Shown: positions 1 to 6,355, counted from the stretch's first letter. The stretch is DNA of 12,747 nucleotides from Nitrososphaera sp. UBA210 (GCA_002494895.1 DADA01000077.1:1-12747); one strand, 5' to 3'. The notes: generated by a model from the sequence alone, not told the origin. Program-made: numbers and translations.

Positions 1-32
1 TTCTTACTTACATCCAATACGACGAAGGCAAT

Positions 33-698
33 ATGGTCGAGAGAATGAATATTGGTTACGCTCTCAAGAAATATCCTCACTTGGCAGAATGTATATCGCA
101 GGTAAAAGCCCTGTCCGAAAAGGCAAGAGATTACATTCGCAGAAACTTACCTTCGTGGTTTTACGTGCCCGCTGCCAAGCCGTTCGGGGCACACCAATTT
201 GCCGAACTTGTTCGCTCGAAGTATGAAGGCATATCAAGAGCGAGCAACCAGCATTTAGTTATCGACGGGAAGGATTTGTTCACTTTGCTAAAGCAAGACT
301 TCGGTTATTTGCCAGTCGAGTTTCTTCGCAAAACAATCTCTATACTAGGTAAGGAAATCAAGCATCGCTTATCGTTCGCCCAGATGCTTTTCGCACGCAT
401 TAAGAACGAGCCGAGCGTAAAATCCCCTTGCGTAAAACCATGCTCTGTTACCATATTCAGAGTAATATCAATACCATTATTGTTAATCAATTATTGGTTT
501 AGAATAGTAGTTTCAGATAACAGACCTGATATTTTGCCTGATAATTTGAAACCACCTGATAGAAAACCTAATGATGATTATTTCAACGGGCCAGCGCAAT
601 CTTTTCTTTGGTATCTCTGCCAAATGAATGATAAACGTAAAGTTCAGCATCGTGGATTTTCTGCGTGTTTGGCAACTGATAATCGAATTCAAAAGTAA
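33..698 (+). CDS. unknown protein, probably 5'-truncated by the window edge
   Basis: I do not recognise this protein. The frame is open from base 3 to the first ATG and those codons read as plausible protein (Tyr-Ile-Gln-Tyr-Asp-Glu-Gly-Asn before the Met), so the true start may lie left of the window. The first ~135 residues look soluble and mostly helical, rich in Lys/Arg and aromatic residues. Residues ~137-160 are hydrophobic enough for one membrane helix (Ile-Pro-Leu-Leu-Leu-Ile core). Then follows a short Pro-Asp rich stretch (RPD, LPD, PPD, PND). The last ~39 codons overlap the 3' end of the opposite-strand gene at 583-1680 by 116 bases, so the C-terminus may be readthrough beyond a lost stop. 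Coding status is fairly good for the N-terminal part and weaker after about base 430. Confidence 0.6.
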   Translation: MVERMNIGYALKKYPHLAECISQVKALSEKARDYIRRNLPSWFYVPAAKPFGAHQFAELVRSKYEGISRASNQHLVIDGKDLFTLLKQDFGYLPVEFLRKTISILGKEIKHRLSFAQMLFARIKNEPSVKSPCVKPCSVTIFRVISIPLLLINYWFRIVVSDNRPDILPDNLKPPDRKPNDDYFNGPAQSFLWYLCQMNDKRKVQHRGFSACLATDNRIQK

Positions 699-1680
699 GC
701 GTTCCTTTCCATTCGCTCTCCAATTCTCCCTTTGGAGATAAAAGTATTCTTTTCACAGTTTCCGCTGACCTGATAAAATATTCTCTATCATACATCTTGA
801 ATTGCAGTTCAACTCCAAAAATCTCGACAAATTCCTTACTCTTATTCTTGACTGTAACTTTGGTAATCGCCTTGGTAACCGTCGCTGTCTTCCAAGTGAC
901 ACCTGCGTCAACGAGAAAAGTTCCTTTCTTATTAACTATTACCTTAACATGCGGGTTCGTGAATTGTCTCTTCAATATTCTCTTGAATCCCTCCCAGTAA
1001 GCGTGTCCAGGTATTCGTCGATATAGAAATTCCTCTATTATCGGAATATCATCCTTAAAATACACCCTTTGTTCTAACACACCTTTGATTAGGTAAACAA
1101 TATGGCTCTCTTCATACTTATTCAAGTGCCTCAGTATTAGACGAAAGTCATCGGGGTTTGTTTGCTTGCCTATGAGTCGCCTATGCTTTTTTTCTAATAA
1201 GTGCCATATTCTATCTACGCCGTCAAACAGGTCGTCAAAATGCTCAGAGGAGAAGTAATTGTCTTTTTCTATTTTTCCAAGCCATCTATATCCTTCTTCA
1301 ACAGCCCGATGCATTTCGTAAACATGATATATTACTTGTGAATGATTTCTGGACATCGGTCTATCGTACTCCAGATTTCGACATAATTCCTTAAACTCCG
1401 ATACGATGCCATAAAATTCGGCACACCACTTGGCGTAAGGTACTAGATATTGGGCCCTTATATCGAATTGTTCCTTAAGCCATGGCGATACGAACACTGT
1501 CAGAAGTGCACCAATAAATGTGAGAATTGCAGCCAACAGCGCCACGGGATTTTCTCTCAAACCGCTCAATAAACAGGACAAGTCCAAATCCTCCTCGCTA
1601 CAGTTCAAACTGGATGCTATTAGGAGAACAACCACAGAAATTAGCGCAACGACCGAGGCAATTGCGATTCTATTGACCAA
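583..1680 (-). CDS. two-helix membrane-anchored protein, function unknown
   Basis: This 365-residue protein starts at TTG (1678-1680); no ATG or GTG lies in frame upstream, and an AT-rich box at 1713-1724 on the same strand would give a leader of about 10 bases. Residues ~5-25 and ~46-68 are strongly hydrophobic and form two membrane helices joined by a short acidic loop with two Cys. Residues ~75-245 are charged and helical with many aromatic residues. Residues ~250-365 look like beta strands (alternating Val/Thr/Lys, e.g. the VTKAITKVTVKNKS stretch), suggesting an immunoglobulin-like or C2-like sandwich. The layout is an N-terminal membrane anchor with a large cytoplasmic part. I do not recognise the family. 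The gene converges on, and overlaps by 116 bases, the gene to its left. Confidence 0.8.
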   Translation of the reverse strand: MVNRIAIASVVALISVVVLLIASSLNCSEEDLDLSCLLSGLRENPVALLAAILTFIGALLTVFVSPWLKEQFDIRAQYLVPYAKWCAEFYGIVSEFKELCRNLEYDRPMSRNHSQVIYHVYEMHRAVEEGYRWLGKIEKDNYFSSEHFDDLFDGVDRIWHLLEKKHRRLIGKQTNPDDFRLILRHLNKYEESHIVYLIKGVLEQRVYFKDDIPIIEEFLYRRIPGHAYWEGFKRILKRQFTNPHVKVIVNKKGTFLVDAGVTWKTATVTKAITKVTVKNKSKEFVEIFGVELQFKMYDREYFIRSAETVKRILLSPKGELESEWKGTLTFEFDYQLPNTQKIHDAELYVYHSFGRDTKEKIALAR

Positions 1681-1712
1681 GAATGACTAATTCCGTAGAG
1701 GGTTACGGATGC

Positions 1713-1724
1713 AATTATTTTAGC
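1713..1724 (-). promoter_or_regulatory. TATA-like box for the gene at 583-1680
   Basis: Read on the minus strand the bases are GCTAAAATAATT. The centre is about 37 bases upstream of the TTG start, which would place transcription initiation some 10 bases before it. AT-richness alone makes this a weak call. Confidence 0.35.
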
Positions 1725-1807
1725 ATTTTTAGGACTTTTTGCTTCTTACGCATTTCTTGCCCAACTCGCTGGATCCTGCTTCGGACGGCAGGAACGCTCC
1801 AGTTGGG

Positions 1808-1818
1808 TTAAATATTAT
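1808..1818 (+). promoter_or_regulatory. TATA-like box for the small operon at 1842
   Basis: TTAAATATTAT is centred about 29 bases before the ATG at 1842. This is the spacing expected for an archaeal promoter with a leader of only a few bases. Confidence 0.5.
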
Positions 1819-1841
1819 CCCTCATGGTTCCGCCCGCACCA

Positions 1842-1958
1842 ATGTCAAACAAAAACACGCAAACAAAGAACCGAAAAGTAGCCTTGCTCATTATTCAAAC
1901 AGCGGGGTTGATTGTCGGTCTCTCTTTCGTGATGGTCGCTGTCACGAAATTCTGTTAG
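1842..1958 (+). CDS. 38-residue single-helix membrane protein
   Basis: This small ORF was found by eye. The product has a basic N-terminus (MSNKNTQTKNRK) followed by a hydrophobic stretch, residues ~13-36, that fits a single membrane helix rich in Leu, Ile, Val and Gly, and ends in Lys-Phe-Cys. Positive-inside topology would leave the N-terminus in the cytoplasm. A TATA-like box lies about 29 bases upstream. The stop codon (1956-1958) runs into a good Shine-Dalgarno sequence for the next gene, so the two look like a translationally linked pair. No family is recognised. Very short hydrophobic ORFs can arise by chance in AT-rich DNA; the promoter and linkage to the next gene favour a real gene. 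Confidence 0.5.
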   Translation: MSNKNTQTKNRKVALLIIQTAGLIVGLSFVMVAVTKFC

Positions 1959-1963
1959 GTGAT
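1957..1963 (+). promoter_or_regulatory. Shine-Dalgarno sequence for the gene at 1968
   Basis: AGGTGAT matches the archaeal anti-Shine-Dalgarno core (AUCACCU) over seven bases and ends four bases before the ATG at 1968. It overlaps the stop codon of the upstream 38-codon gene. It decides between the GTG at 1959, which lies inside it, and the ATG at 1968. Confidence 0.6.
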
Positions 1964-1967
1964 ACGA

Positions 1968-2177
1968 ATGGCAGCGAAAAACGAAAGCAAATACAAACAT
2001 CCGCAGAAAGCCGATAGAACGAAAGAACAGCATTCAGGCAGACGATGCATAATCTGCGCCAAGAATGGTGCGCAAATTGCCCATAACGTGTTTGGGGAGG
2101 AAAGATGGTATCAGTTGGACGAACATGGGCATGAATGGGTGTGTCATGCTTGCTACCACAAGAAAACCACAAAGTAA
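1968..2177 (+). CDS. small zinc-ribbon protein
   Basis: This is a 69-residue protein starting at ATG 1968, chosen because AGGTGAT sits just upstream; a GTG nine bases earlier lies inside that site. The first 25 residues are basic and polar, probably disordered. A four-Cys zinc ribbon follows: Cys27-x2-Cys30 and Cys59-x2-Cys62, the second pair in the context WVCHACYH, with a short strand/turn segment between. Proteins of this size with one zinc ribbon usually bind nucleic acid or act as partners of transcription or repair enzymes, but nothing here identifies a partner. It follows a tiny membrane-protein gene and overlaps a second zinc-ribbon frame at its 3' end. The WxCxxC/GH ending recurs in other small genes of this window (6770, 7755, 7921). 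Confidence 0.75.
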   Translation: MAAKNESKYKHPQKADRTKEQHSGRRCIICAKNGAQIAHNVFGEERWYQLDEHGHEWVCHACYHKKTTK

Positions 2178-2263
2178 GCGATTGTCCAAATTGCACACTC
2201 TATATTTTTGAATACGAGCGTGGCGTGTGCGAATGCTCGACTTGTCGAATGTTGAGGGAATAA
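2135..2263 (+). CDS. small zinc-ribbon protein or out-of-frame extension of the previous gene
   Basis: This was found by eye in the -1 frame relative to the gene at 1968-2177, overlapping its last 43 bases. From the ATG at 2135 it encodes 42 residues; GTG 2141 and TTG 2150 are other possible starts. After a short lead it has Cys-Pro-Asn-Cys and then a cluster Cys-Glu-Cys-Ser-Thr-Cys, ending MLRE. Five closely spaced cysteines in two pairs before a stop are hard to explain by chance and point to another zinc-binding module. Either it is a separate overlapping gene, or a one-base shift near 2170 has split a protein with two zinc ribbons in tandem. The sequence at the overlap is not a classic slippery heptamer. 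Confidence 0.5.
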   Translation: MGVSCLLPQENHKVSDCPNCTLYIFEYERGVCECSTCRMLRE

Positions 2264-2334
2264 CCCCCTCATTTCTTTTCTGTATTCTTTCTTACAACTT
2301 AATGTTGATTATCTGCACCACCCAAAGGTCGGTC

Positions 2335-2460
2335 ATGGTCACTGAGTCCTACAAATGCAGTTTATGCCACGTGACTTTTGGCACGCCTAGTCGGTCGTGC
2401 CCCAATTGCATGGGTCAGAATACACTCGTTAAGACGAGAAAATACGACAAGCGGGAGTAG
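2335..2460 (+). CDS. small zinc-ribbon protein
   Basis: This 41-residue protein starts at ATG 2335. The frame is open further upstream, but the residues before the Met are a mixed hydrophobic run with no zinc-finger character and lack a convincing start signal. Two Cys pairs, Cys-Ser-Leu-Cys and Cys-Pro-Asn-Cys, lie 12 residues apart, followed by a basic tail ending KYDKRE. This is a compact rubredoxin-like knuckle pair. It precedes the nuclease gene at 2471 by ten bases, so the two may be co-transcribed. The CPNC motif is shared with the preceding ORF. Its partner and function cannot be read from the sequence. Confidence 0.6.
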   Translation: MVTESYKCSLCHVTFGTPSRSCPNCMGQNTLVKTRKYDKRE

Positions 2461-2470
2461 CCTCAGGTTC

Positions 2471-3091
2471 ATGTCTTTCGGGCGAGATAGAATTGGGCAT
2501 GAGGCGGGAGAGTTATTCGAGCGATATGTTCAAGATATTTTCCGTTTCGCTGGCTTTAAGACAGAAAGGGACAAGATGTTCTTTCAATCAGTAAAACACG
2601 AGATAGACGTCTGGGCAGAATGCGAATTTGGAACGGTAATGGTTGAATGCAAAGATTGGCGTTTTATTTCCCAGAATGACATTAAGAGTATTTGCGATAA
2701 GTTCATCGGAAAGGTGCATCAGTTAAGGCCAACTACGGGCATAGTGGTCGTAAGTATACCAGACAGCGGCGAATACACAAGGTATAGGCAGTATCTCAAG
2801 GCAAACGGTCTTTATTTTTGGGATGCCAAGGATGTAGAAAAGTGGAAGCAAGATGTTGAGCGATATGGACAGCCACAATATCGACAGCGATTATTTGACG
2901 AATTAGGAATTAAGACACATGAGCCGACGGGTAAGGAGAAGTCGATGAAAGCATTAAAGACCTTAGGAAGGTTTGCGTTAAAGTCAGCGGAGGTTGGTGC
3001 CAATGTTTCTATGAAAATATTGGACAATATATCTGACGATGGAGCCTATGCAAAACAACGCAGGAAGGGACGGAGAAAGCGCAGACAGTGA
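2471..3091 (+). CDS. PD-(D/E)XK superfamily nuclease, restriction-endonuclease-like
   Basis: This is a 206-residue protein from ATG 2471; upstream in-frame residues overlap the zinc-ribbon gene and look non-coding. The catalytic signature is clear: a helix with Glu11/Glu14 (GHEAGELFERYV), then Asp46 (HEIDVWAE), then Glu59-Cys60-Lys61 (VMVECKDW), followed by a hydrophobic strand ending GIVVVS. This is the motif order of the Mrr / Holliday-junction-resolvase-like branch of PD-(D/E)XK enzymes, so a metal-dependent DNA endonuclease is expected. The C-terminus is strongly basic (KQRRKGRRKRRQ) and may bind DNA. No methyltransferase or specificity subunit lies nearby, so a classical restriction-modification pair is not supported; a type IV-like or element-maintenance nuclease fits better. 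It is first of three successive nuclease genes. Confidence 0.8.
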   Translation: MSFGRDRIGHEAGELFERYVQDIFRFAGFKTERDKMFFQSVKHEIDVWAECEFGTVMVECKDWRFISQNDIKSICDKFIGKVHQLRPTTGIVVVSIPDSGEYTRYRQYLKANGLYFWDAKDVEKWKQDVERYGQPQYRQRLFDELGIKTHEPTGKEKSMKALKTLGRFALKSAEVGANVSMKILDNISDDGAYAKQRRKGRRKRRQ

Positions 3092-3159
3092 CGCAAAGCC
3101 GAAAGCGAGCGTTTGAAAGCGCATGTGAGGTAATCTCGTTCCTTTTGAGCCGATAAGCA

Positions 3160-3168
3160 TTATAGAAA
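3160..3168 (+). promoter_or_regulatory. TATA-like box for the HNH gene at 3189
   Basis: TTATAGAAA is centred about 25 bases before the ATG at 3189, the geometry of a leaderless archaeal promoter. It favours ATG 3189 over the in-frame TTG at 3183, and indicates that the HNH gene has its own promoter. Confidence 0.55.
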
Positions 3169-3188
3169 CTGCCATATTCTGTTTGATA

Positions 3189-3914
3189 ATGGACGGTTTC
3201 GAGTTTAAGTTTGGCAGAAACCAGATAAACAAAATTCCACGTGCGAAAATTGTGGAGGAACTGGAGAAAGTTGCCAAGCAATTTGATTATACAGATTTTA
3301 AGGAGGACAATTTTACCAGCATTTCCGACATAAGTTATTACTCCGTAATTAGAGAAATTGGCACTTGGGAAAAGGTAATGTTATTTCTATTCGAGCATTT
3401 AAAAAAGAAAGGTATAGAGTTCAAAATAGCCTCTAGGAGAAGTCCTTATACCATCGAGGAAATGTTTGCAGAGATGGAAAGAATATGGCTTATTCTAGGG
3501 CATCGACCCTCAAGAAACGAGTGGGCAGCCAATCAACCGAGAATTAGTTATGACGCTATCTATCGCCGTTTTGGCAGTTGGAAAAATGCCTGTTTGCAGT
3601 TTATAGAATACAAATCAGGCGAACAAGTTAATCTTAAGGAGGAAATAGTGGAGAAAAAGATATTCACCAAAACTGGTGGTAAAAAAATTACCATAGCAAA
3701 AACTAGAACCATACCGTTAAGCGTGAGAATAAGAGTAATGAACCGTGATAATTTCAGATGCGTTTTTTGTGGCAAAAGCCCTGCAACCGAGATAGGGACA
3801 AGACTTCATATCGACCACATTCTCGCCTTTTCTAAAGGTGGAACGAATACTATCGAAAATCTCCAAACGCTATGTGAGACGTGCAACATAGGCAAGAGCG
3901 ATACGAAACTATGA
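3189..3914 (+). CDS. HNH endonuclease with homing-endonuclease-type repeats
   Basis: This 241-residue protein starts at ATG 3189. The C-terminal third is an HNH nuclease: Cys191-x2-Cys194, His207-Ile-Asp-His210, Asn224 (TIENLQTL), Cys229-x2-Cys232 and NIGKSD. This is the complete zinc-bound beta-beta-alpha-metal core, expected to cut DNA. The N-terminal half has at least two copies of a helical repeat containing a Gly-[ST]-Trp motif (YYSVIREIGTWEKVM near 50-64; YDAIYRRFGSWKNAC near 121-135), resembling the HNH-associated homing-endonuclease repeats that recognise DNA. Such proteins are often free-standing homing enzymes; here it lies between two other nuclease genes and does not interrupt a recognisable gene. 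A leaderless promoter precedes it. Alternative: an element defence or packaging nuclease. Confidence 0.85.
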   Translation: MDGFEFKFGRNQINKIPRAKIVEELEKVAKQFDYTDFKEDNFTSISDISYYSVIREIGTWEKVMLFLFEHLKKKGIEFKIASRRSPYTIEEMFAEMERIWLILGHRPSRNEWAANQPRISYDAIYRRFGSWKNACLQFIEYKSGEQVNLKEEIVEKKIFTKTGGKKITIAKTRTIPLSVRIRVMNRDNFRCVFCGKSPATEIGTRLHIDHILAFSKGGTNTIENLQTLCETCNIGKSDTKL

Positions 3915-3938
3915 CAAGTGCACTGGCAGACGGTATTC

Positions 3939-3950
3939 TTTTATAGTAAA
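3939..3950 (+). promoter_or_regulatory. TATA-like box for the DUF2130 gene at 3972
   Basis: TTTTATAGTAAA is centred about 27 bases before the ATG at 3972, so the transcript would begin at or within a base or two of the start codon. No Shine-Dalgarno sequence is visible before the ATG. Confidence 0.6.
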
Positions 3951-3971
3951 TTCCTCTAAAATTGCTGGTTA

Positions 3972-4934
3972 ATGCGTGACTATCAATGTCCTGTTTGTCA
4001 TAAGACTTTAACAAAAAAAGAGTATGAAGGTGCATTAGGCTTACTGCAAGAGCGAGATGCCCATCATGCCCACATCCTAAACGACCTCAAGACAAAACTT
4101 AGAGCGACAAAGCAAGAAGCCAAGAAAGCACGAAAACAAGGTATAGATTATCAGAAAGCACGCACTAGGCAATTACTGCAAGGCAAAGAAAGAGACATTC
4201 AGCGATTGAAAGAGCGAGTTAAGCAGTTACAAAGAGGCAAAACACCACAATCTGAGGGATTAGAGTTTGAGGATAAACTTGTTAAGCGTCTGAAATTGGA
4301 ATTTCCAGAGGACGAAATAAAACACGAGGGAAAAGGTGGCGACGTTCTTCATTCTGTAATGTTTGCTCGGAAAATTGCGGGAATTATTGTCTATGAATGT
4401 AAGCGAACACCACACTGGCAGAACGGTCATGTGGAACAGGCTTATCGTGCCAAGATTACCAGAGAAGCGGTGTTCGTTGTTTTGGTTACAACGGCAGATA
4501 CCAATAGAAAGTGGAAGGGTTTTGATAGCATAAAGGAAGTTTTGGTCGTTTCTCCCTTTGCTGTTATTCCCCTTGTCAGACTACTAAGGATGCACATTAT
4601 CGAGATGTTAAGAGCCAAGATTCCAATGAACGCACGCCAGAAAATAGCGAACATGCTCTTACAACATATCAACAGCATGGAATTTAGGAATCCGTTGGAG
4701 AATATTGCCCGCACTGGCATGGAGTTACAATCGGATTTGAAGAAAGAGGTTAAAACTCACCTGATAACTTGGAAGAGACGCTGGGCTAACTATCAGAAAA
4801 TAAACTATAATGCCTCTGCAATCCAACAGAATATACAACTAGTCTTACAGGGAAAGCAGACAAAATCCTTACCTAAACCAAAAGAGCAACCTCTTCCGTT
4901 ATTGCCGACGATTGTGGCGAAGAAAGAAGCATAA
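3972..4934 (+). CDS. DUF2130-type protein: zinc knuckle, coiled coil, PD-(D/E)XK nuclease-like domain
   Basis: This 320-residue protein begins with a half zinc ribbon, Cys6-Pro-Val-Cys9. Residues ~20-92 are a Lys/Gln/Glu-rich coiled coil. Next comes a domain that I recognise as DUF2130 (RmuC-like fold): GLEFEDKLVKRL, then GKGGDVLH with Asp124, then YECKRTPHWQNGHV with Glu142 and Lys144, i.e. the D...ExK arrangement of PD-(D/E)XK nucleases. The phrase ECKRTxxWxNG is typical of DUF2130. Residues ~200-300 are helical and the tail is Pro/Lys rich. Family members are scattered among bacteria, archaea and mobile elements and their biochemical role is not firmly established; DNA cleavage is an inference from the preserved residues. 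It is the last of the nuclease trio and converges on the HEPN-like gene with 16 bases between stops. Confidence 0.8.
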   Translation: MRDYQCPVCHKTLTKKEYEGALGLLQERDAHHAHILNDLKTKLRATKQEAKKARKQGIDYQKARTRQLLQGKERDIQRLKERVKQLQRGKTPQSEGLEFEDKLVKRLKLEFPEDEIKHEGKGGDVLHSVMFARKIAGIIVYECKRTPHWQNGHVEQAYRAKITREAVFVVLVTTADTNRKWKGFDSIKEVLVVSPFAVIPLVRLLRMHIIEMLRAKIPMNARQKIANMLLQHINSMEFRNPLENIARTGMELQSDLKKEVKTHLITWKRRWANYQKINYNASAIQQNIQLVLQGKQTKSLPKPKEQPLPLLPTIVAKKEA

Positions 4935-4950
4935 ACTGGTATTTTCGACT

Positions 4951-5583
4951 TTAATGTAGTTCCCAACCGCCCTTAACTCGGTCAAGGTCTATGTCCGTGA
5001 ATATCGAATCTTGGAAGTGTGATGCTTCCTGAGCATGAATTAAACTGAGAAATTTAATAGCATCTTTTTCATCTTGTTCCATTTTGTATTTCAATCCGTC
5101 AGTATCAAACTCGAAACATCGAGCCGTGTAAGTGGTGTGGAGTAGGGTTTGTCCGTAAGCAAACAGCGTCCTATCATCATCAGTTAAAACTTCCGCATAT
5201 TCATGGATTCTATTCCTTCGTTTCGATAGACAGTAGAGAAAATGCAATATTTGGTCAGATACCAATTCATTCCGCAATAGATAACATATTTTTCGACGAA
5301 AGCCCCAGAGTTTGATTTTTCTAAATTGAACTACATCCGTAATTCCATCAACCTTTATGGCATCATCTGGTATGCGTGTATGTATCTCCCTCGAAGTGAA
5401 CAAACCCTTATGCTTCATAACGATGGCAGTAACTTGTTCCTCTATCTTTTGCCAGTCAGTAAAATAACTTGATAATAATTGCTCAATTTGTGGCTTTATG
5501 CTGGATGTGAATACTTGCCAGCAGTCCTCATGTCTCAAGTTCATTTTGGCGTTAGCCGATAGTTGTGTTACCGTTGATACCAT
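4951..5583 (-). CDS. helical protein with a HEPN-like RN-x2-H motif
   Basis: This is a 210-residue, mainly helical protein. Its key segment is residues ~108-148: a helix (SDQILHFLYCLSKRRNRIH) carrying Arg122-x4-His127 with Asn124, then LTDDDRTLFAYGQTLLH. This matches the arrangement RNxxH, a short linker, LTxxDA-like residues and a final helix seen in HEPN domains, including DUF4145-type members. HEPN proteins are commonly RNases or toxin/effector parts in antiviral systems. The N-terminal ~100 residues are unassigned; the acidic C-terminus ends in a Trp-rich segment. ATG 5583 fits a leaderless start, with a TATA-like box 26 bases upstream. No adjacent MNT-type antitoxin is seen. The assignment rests on one motif and is tentative; coding status is firm. 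Confidence 0.75.
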   Translation of the reverse strand: MVSTVTQLSANAKMNLRHEDCWQVFTSSIKPQIEQLLSSYFTDWQKIEEQVTAIVMKHKGLFTSREIHTRIPDDAIKVDGITDVVQFRKIKLWGFRRKICYLLRNELVSDQILHFLYCLSKRRNRIHEYAEVLTDDDRTLFAYGQTLLHTTYTARCFEFDTDGLKYKMEQDEKDAIKFLSLIHAQEASHFQDSIFTDIDLDRVKGGWELH

Positions 5584-5604
5584 GATGCGCTATTGCCATG
5601 CTCA

Positions 5605-5622
5605 CCATAATAAGCGTCTATG
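5605..5622 (-). promoter_or_regulatory. promoter box of the HEPN-like gene, first copy of an 18-base repeat
   Basis: On the minus strand the bases read CATAGACGCTTATTATGG. The TTATTATGG part is centred about 26 bases before the ATG at 5583, as for a leaderless archaeal promoter. A second copy differing at two positions lies at 5691-5708. Confidence 0.5.
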
Positions 5623-5742
5623 GTAGAGCGAACCAAAATCAAGCACGAAATAGCCTCTTTAATCAGAAAAATCTCTCGCGGTCGTGCGTGCCAAAATAAG
5701 CGTTTATGTTCCGACTGGAGACACATTAATTTAAATAGATAA
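5620..5742 (+). CDS. possible 40-residue basic protein
   Basis: An ATG at 5620 opens a 40-codon frame that ends at TAA 5740-5742. The product is basic (MVERTKIKHEIASLIRK..., with two Cys, KISRGR and a final WRHINLNR) and its first half could form an amphipathic helix. No promoter at the expected distance and no Shine-Dalgarno sequence are visible, and the start lies inside the promoter repeat of the divergent HEPN-like gene. If real it would be transcribed divergently from that gene, an arrangement suiting a small regulator or antitoxin, but this is only a guess from position. Chance ORF is a serious alternative. Confidence 0.3.
   Translation: MVERTKIKHEIASLIRKISRGRACQNKRLCSDWRHINLNR
5691..5708. 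repeat. second copy of the 18-base promoter repeat
   Basis: CCAAAATAAGCGTTTATG matches CCATAATAAGCGTCTATG at 5605-5622 in 16 of 18 positions, same orientation, 86 bases apart. No start codon follows at the proper distance on the minus strand, so it may be a regulator site, an upstream promoter or a decayed duplicate. Confidence 0.5.
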
Positions 5743-5831
5743 ACTCGCCATATTTCTCTCAGTTGTTCCTCGACGACCTGTTAACCCGTGTCCGTGTAAA
5801 CATCTACATTAAATCAAACGAGGAAGGGATA

Positions 5832-5993
5832 ATGATTTTGGGAATTTTGCTTATCGTCGCTGGTATCATTGTCGGCTTTGCCGAAGGCTATTTCATGGGC
5901 ATGAGCATCATTGGCGTGGGCTTGGCTGTTATCGGCGTCATTGCATTATTGATTGGCATCGCTCTTAAGATAGACAAGAATCGGCGCTGGTAG
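5832..5993 (+). CDS. 53-residue two-helix membrane protein
   Basis: The frame is open from TTG 5763, but ATG 5832 is preferred: it begins directly with the hydrophobic part, and GAGGAAGGG-like purines lie a few bases upstream as a weak ribosome site. The protein is almost entirely hydrophobic: helix one at residues ~2-18, a loop with Glu and aromatic residues (AEGYFMGM), helix two at ~24-46, then a basic tail (KIDKNRRW). Gly and Ile/Val content is high, as in small viral or plasmid membrane proteins. An AT-rich box at 5727-5738 may be the promoter, leaving a leader of tens of bases. No family is recognised; a holin-like or other element membrane function would be a guess. Confidence 0.65.
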   Translation: MILGILLIVAGIIVGFAEGYFMGMSIIGVGLAVIGVIALLIGIALKIDKNRRW

Positions 5994-6019
5994 GCAATTT
6001 TTTAAGTTACTTCTACCCA

Positions 6020-6355
6020 ATGCGGAACAAGGACATGGATGCTAAAAGACTAACTGAAAGGCAAAAAAAGAAGATACTGGAAGTATTGTCCATTGCGCTA
6101 GTGAACAAGACTACTCCGCACCAACTTGACCTTATGCGATGCGCTCTTATCATTTATGACTTGAATAAATTTGGTTACCACGTGAATGAGGATATAATCG
6201 CTGAGATTGTGGGTAACCTGAAATGGTCGAACACATCGAAAAAATGGGTTGCGGAACTAGCGTTCGGCATCTCCACTCTAGTATCAGCGCAGAAAGACGG
6301 AATAATCAGTGGTAGTCATCGTATGAACGAAGCCGAGTATGATGCGTTAGGTTAA
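6020..6355 (+). CDS. 111-residue helical protein, function unknown
   Basis: I do not recognise this protein. It starts at ATG 6020 (or ATG 6035, giving 106 residues), just after the small membrane-protein gene. An AT-rich box (TTTTTTAAG, about 5998-6006) lies closer than usual to 6020 and would suit 6035 better. The sequence is predicted to be mostly helical: a Lys/Arg-rich first helix (RLTERQKKKILEVLSIAL), then Leu-rich helices containing HQLDLMRCALIIYDL, and a polar C-terminus ending YDALG. No Cys clusters, signal peptide or membrane helices are present. Size and setting resemble small DNA-binding or accessory proteins of archaeal plasmids, without a diagnostic motif. Confidence 0.65.
   Translation: MRNKDMDAKRLTERQKKKILEVLSIALVNKTTPHQLDLMRCALIIYDLNKFGYHVNEDIIAEIVGNLKWSNTSKKWVAELAFGISTLVSAQKDGIISGSHRMNEAEYDALG

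Noticed and set aside
1700..1895. Plus-strand frame with a hydrophobic helix (AIILAFLGLFASYAFLAQLAG-like, about 60 residues)
   Set aside because: It has no ATG, GTG or TTG start after the upstream stop, lies partly over the promoter of the 1842 gene, and T-rich DNA easily reads as hydrophobic protein.
1739..2017. 92-codon plus-strand frame
   Set aside because: It overlaps the 38-codon membrane protein and zinc-ribbon gene in another frame; low-complexity polar composition and no start signal.
5583..5760. CRISPR array or replication iterons
   Set aside because: Only two imperfect 18-base copies occur, and the first coincides with a promoter; no regular spacing or further repeats.
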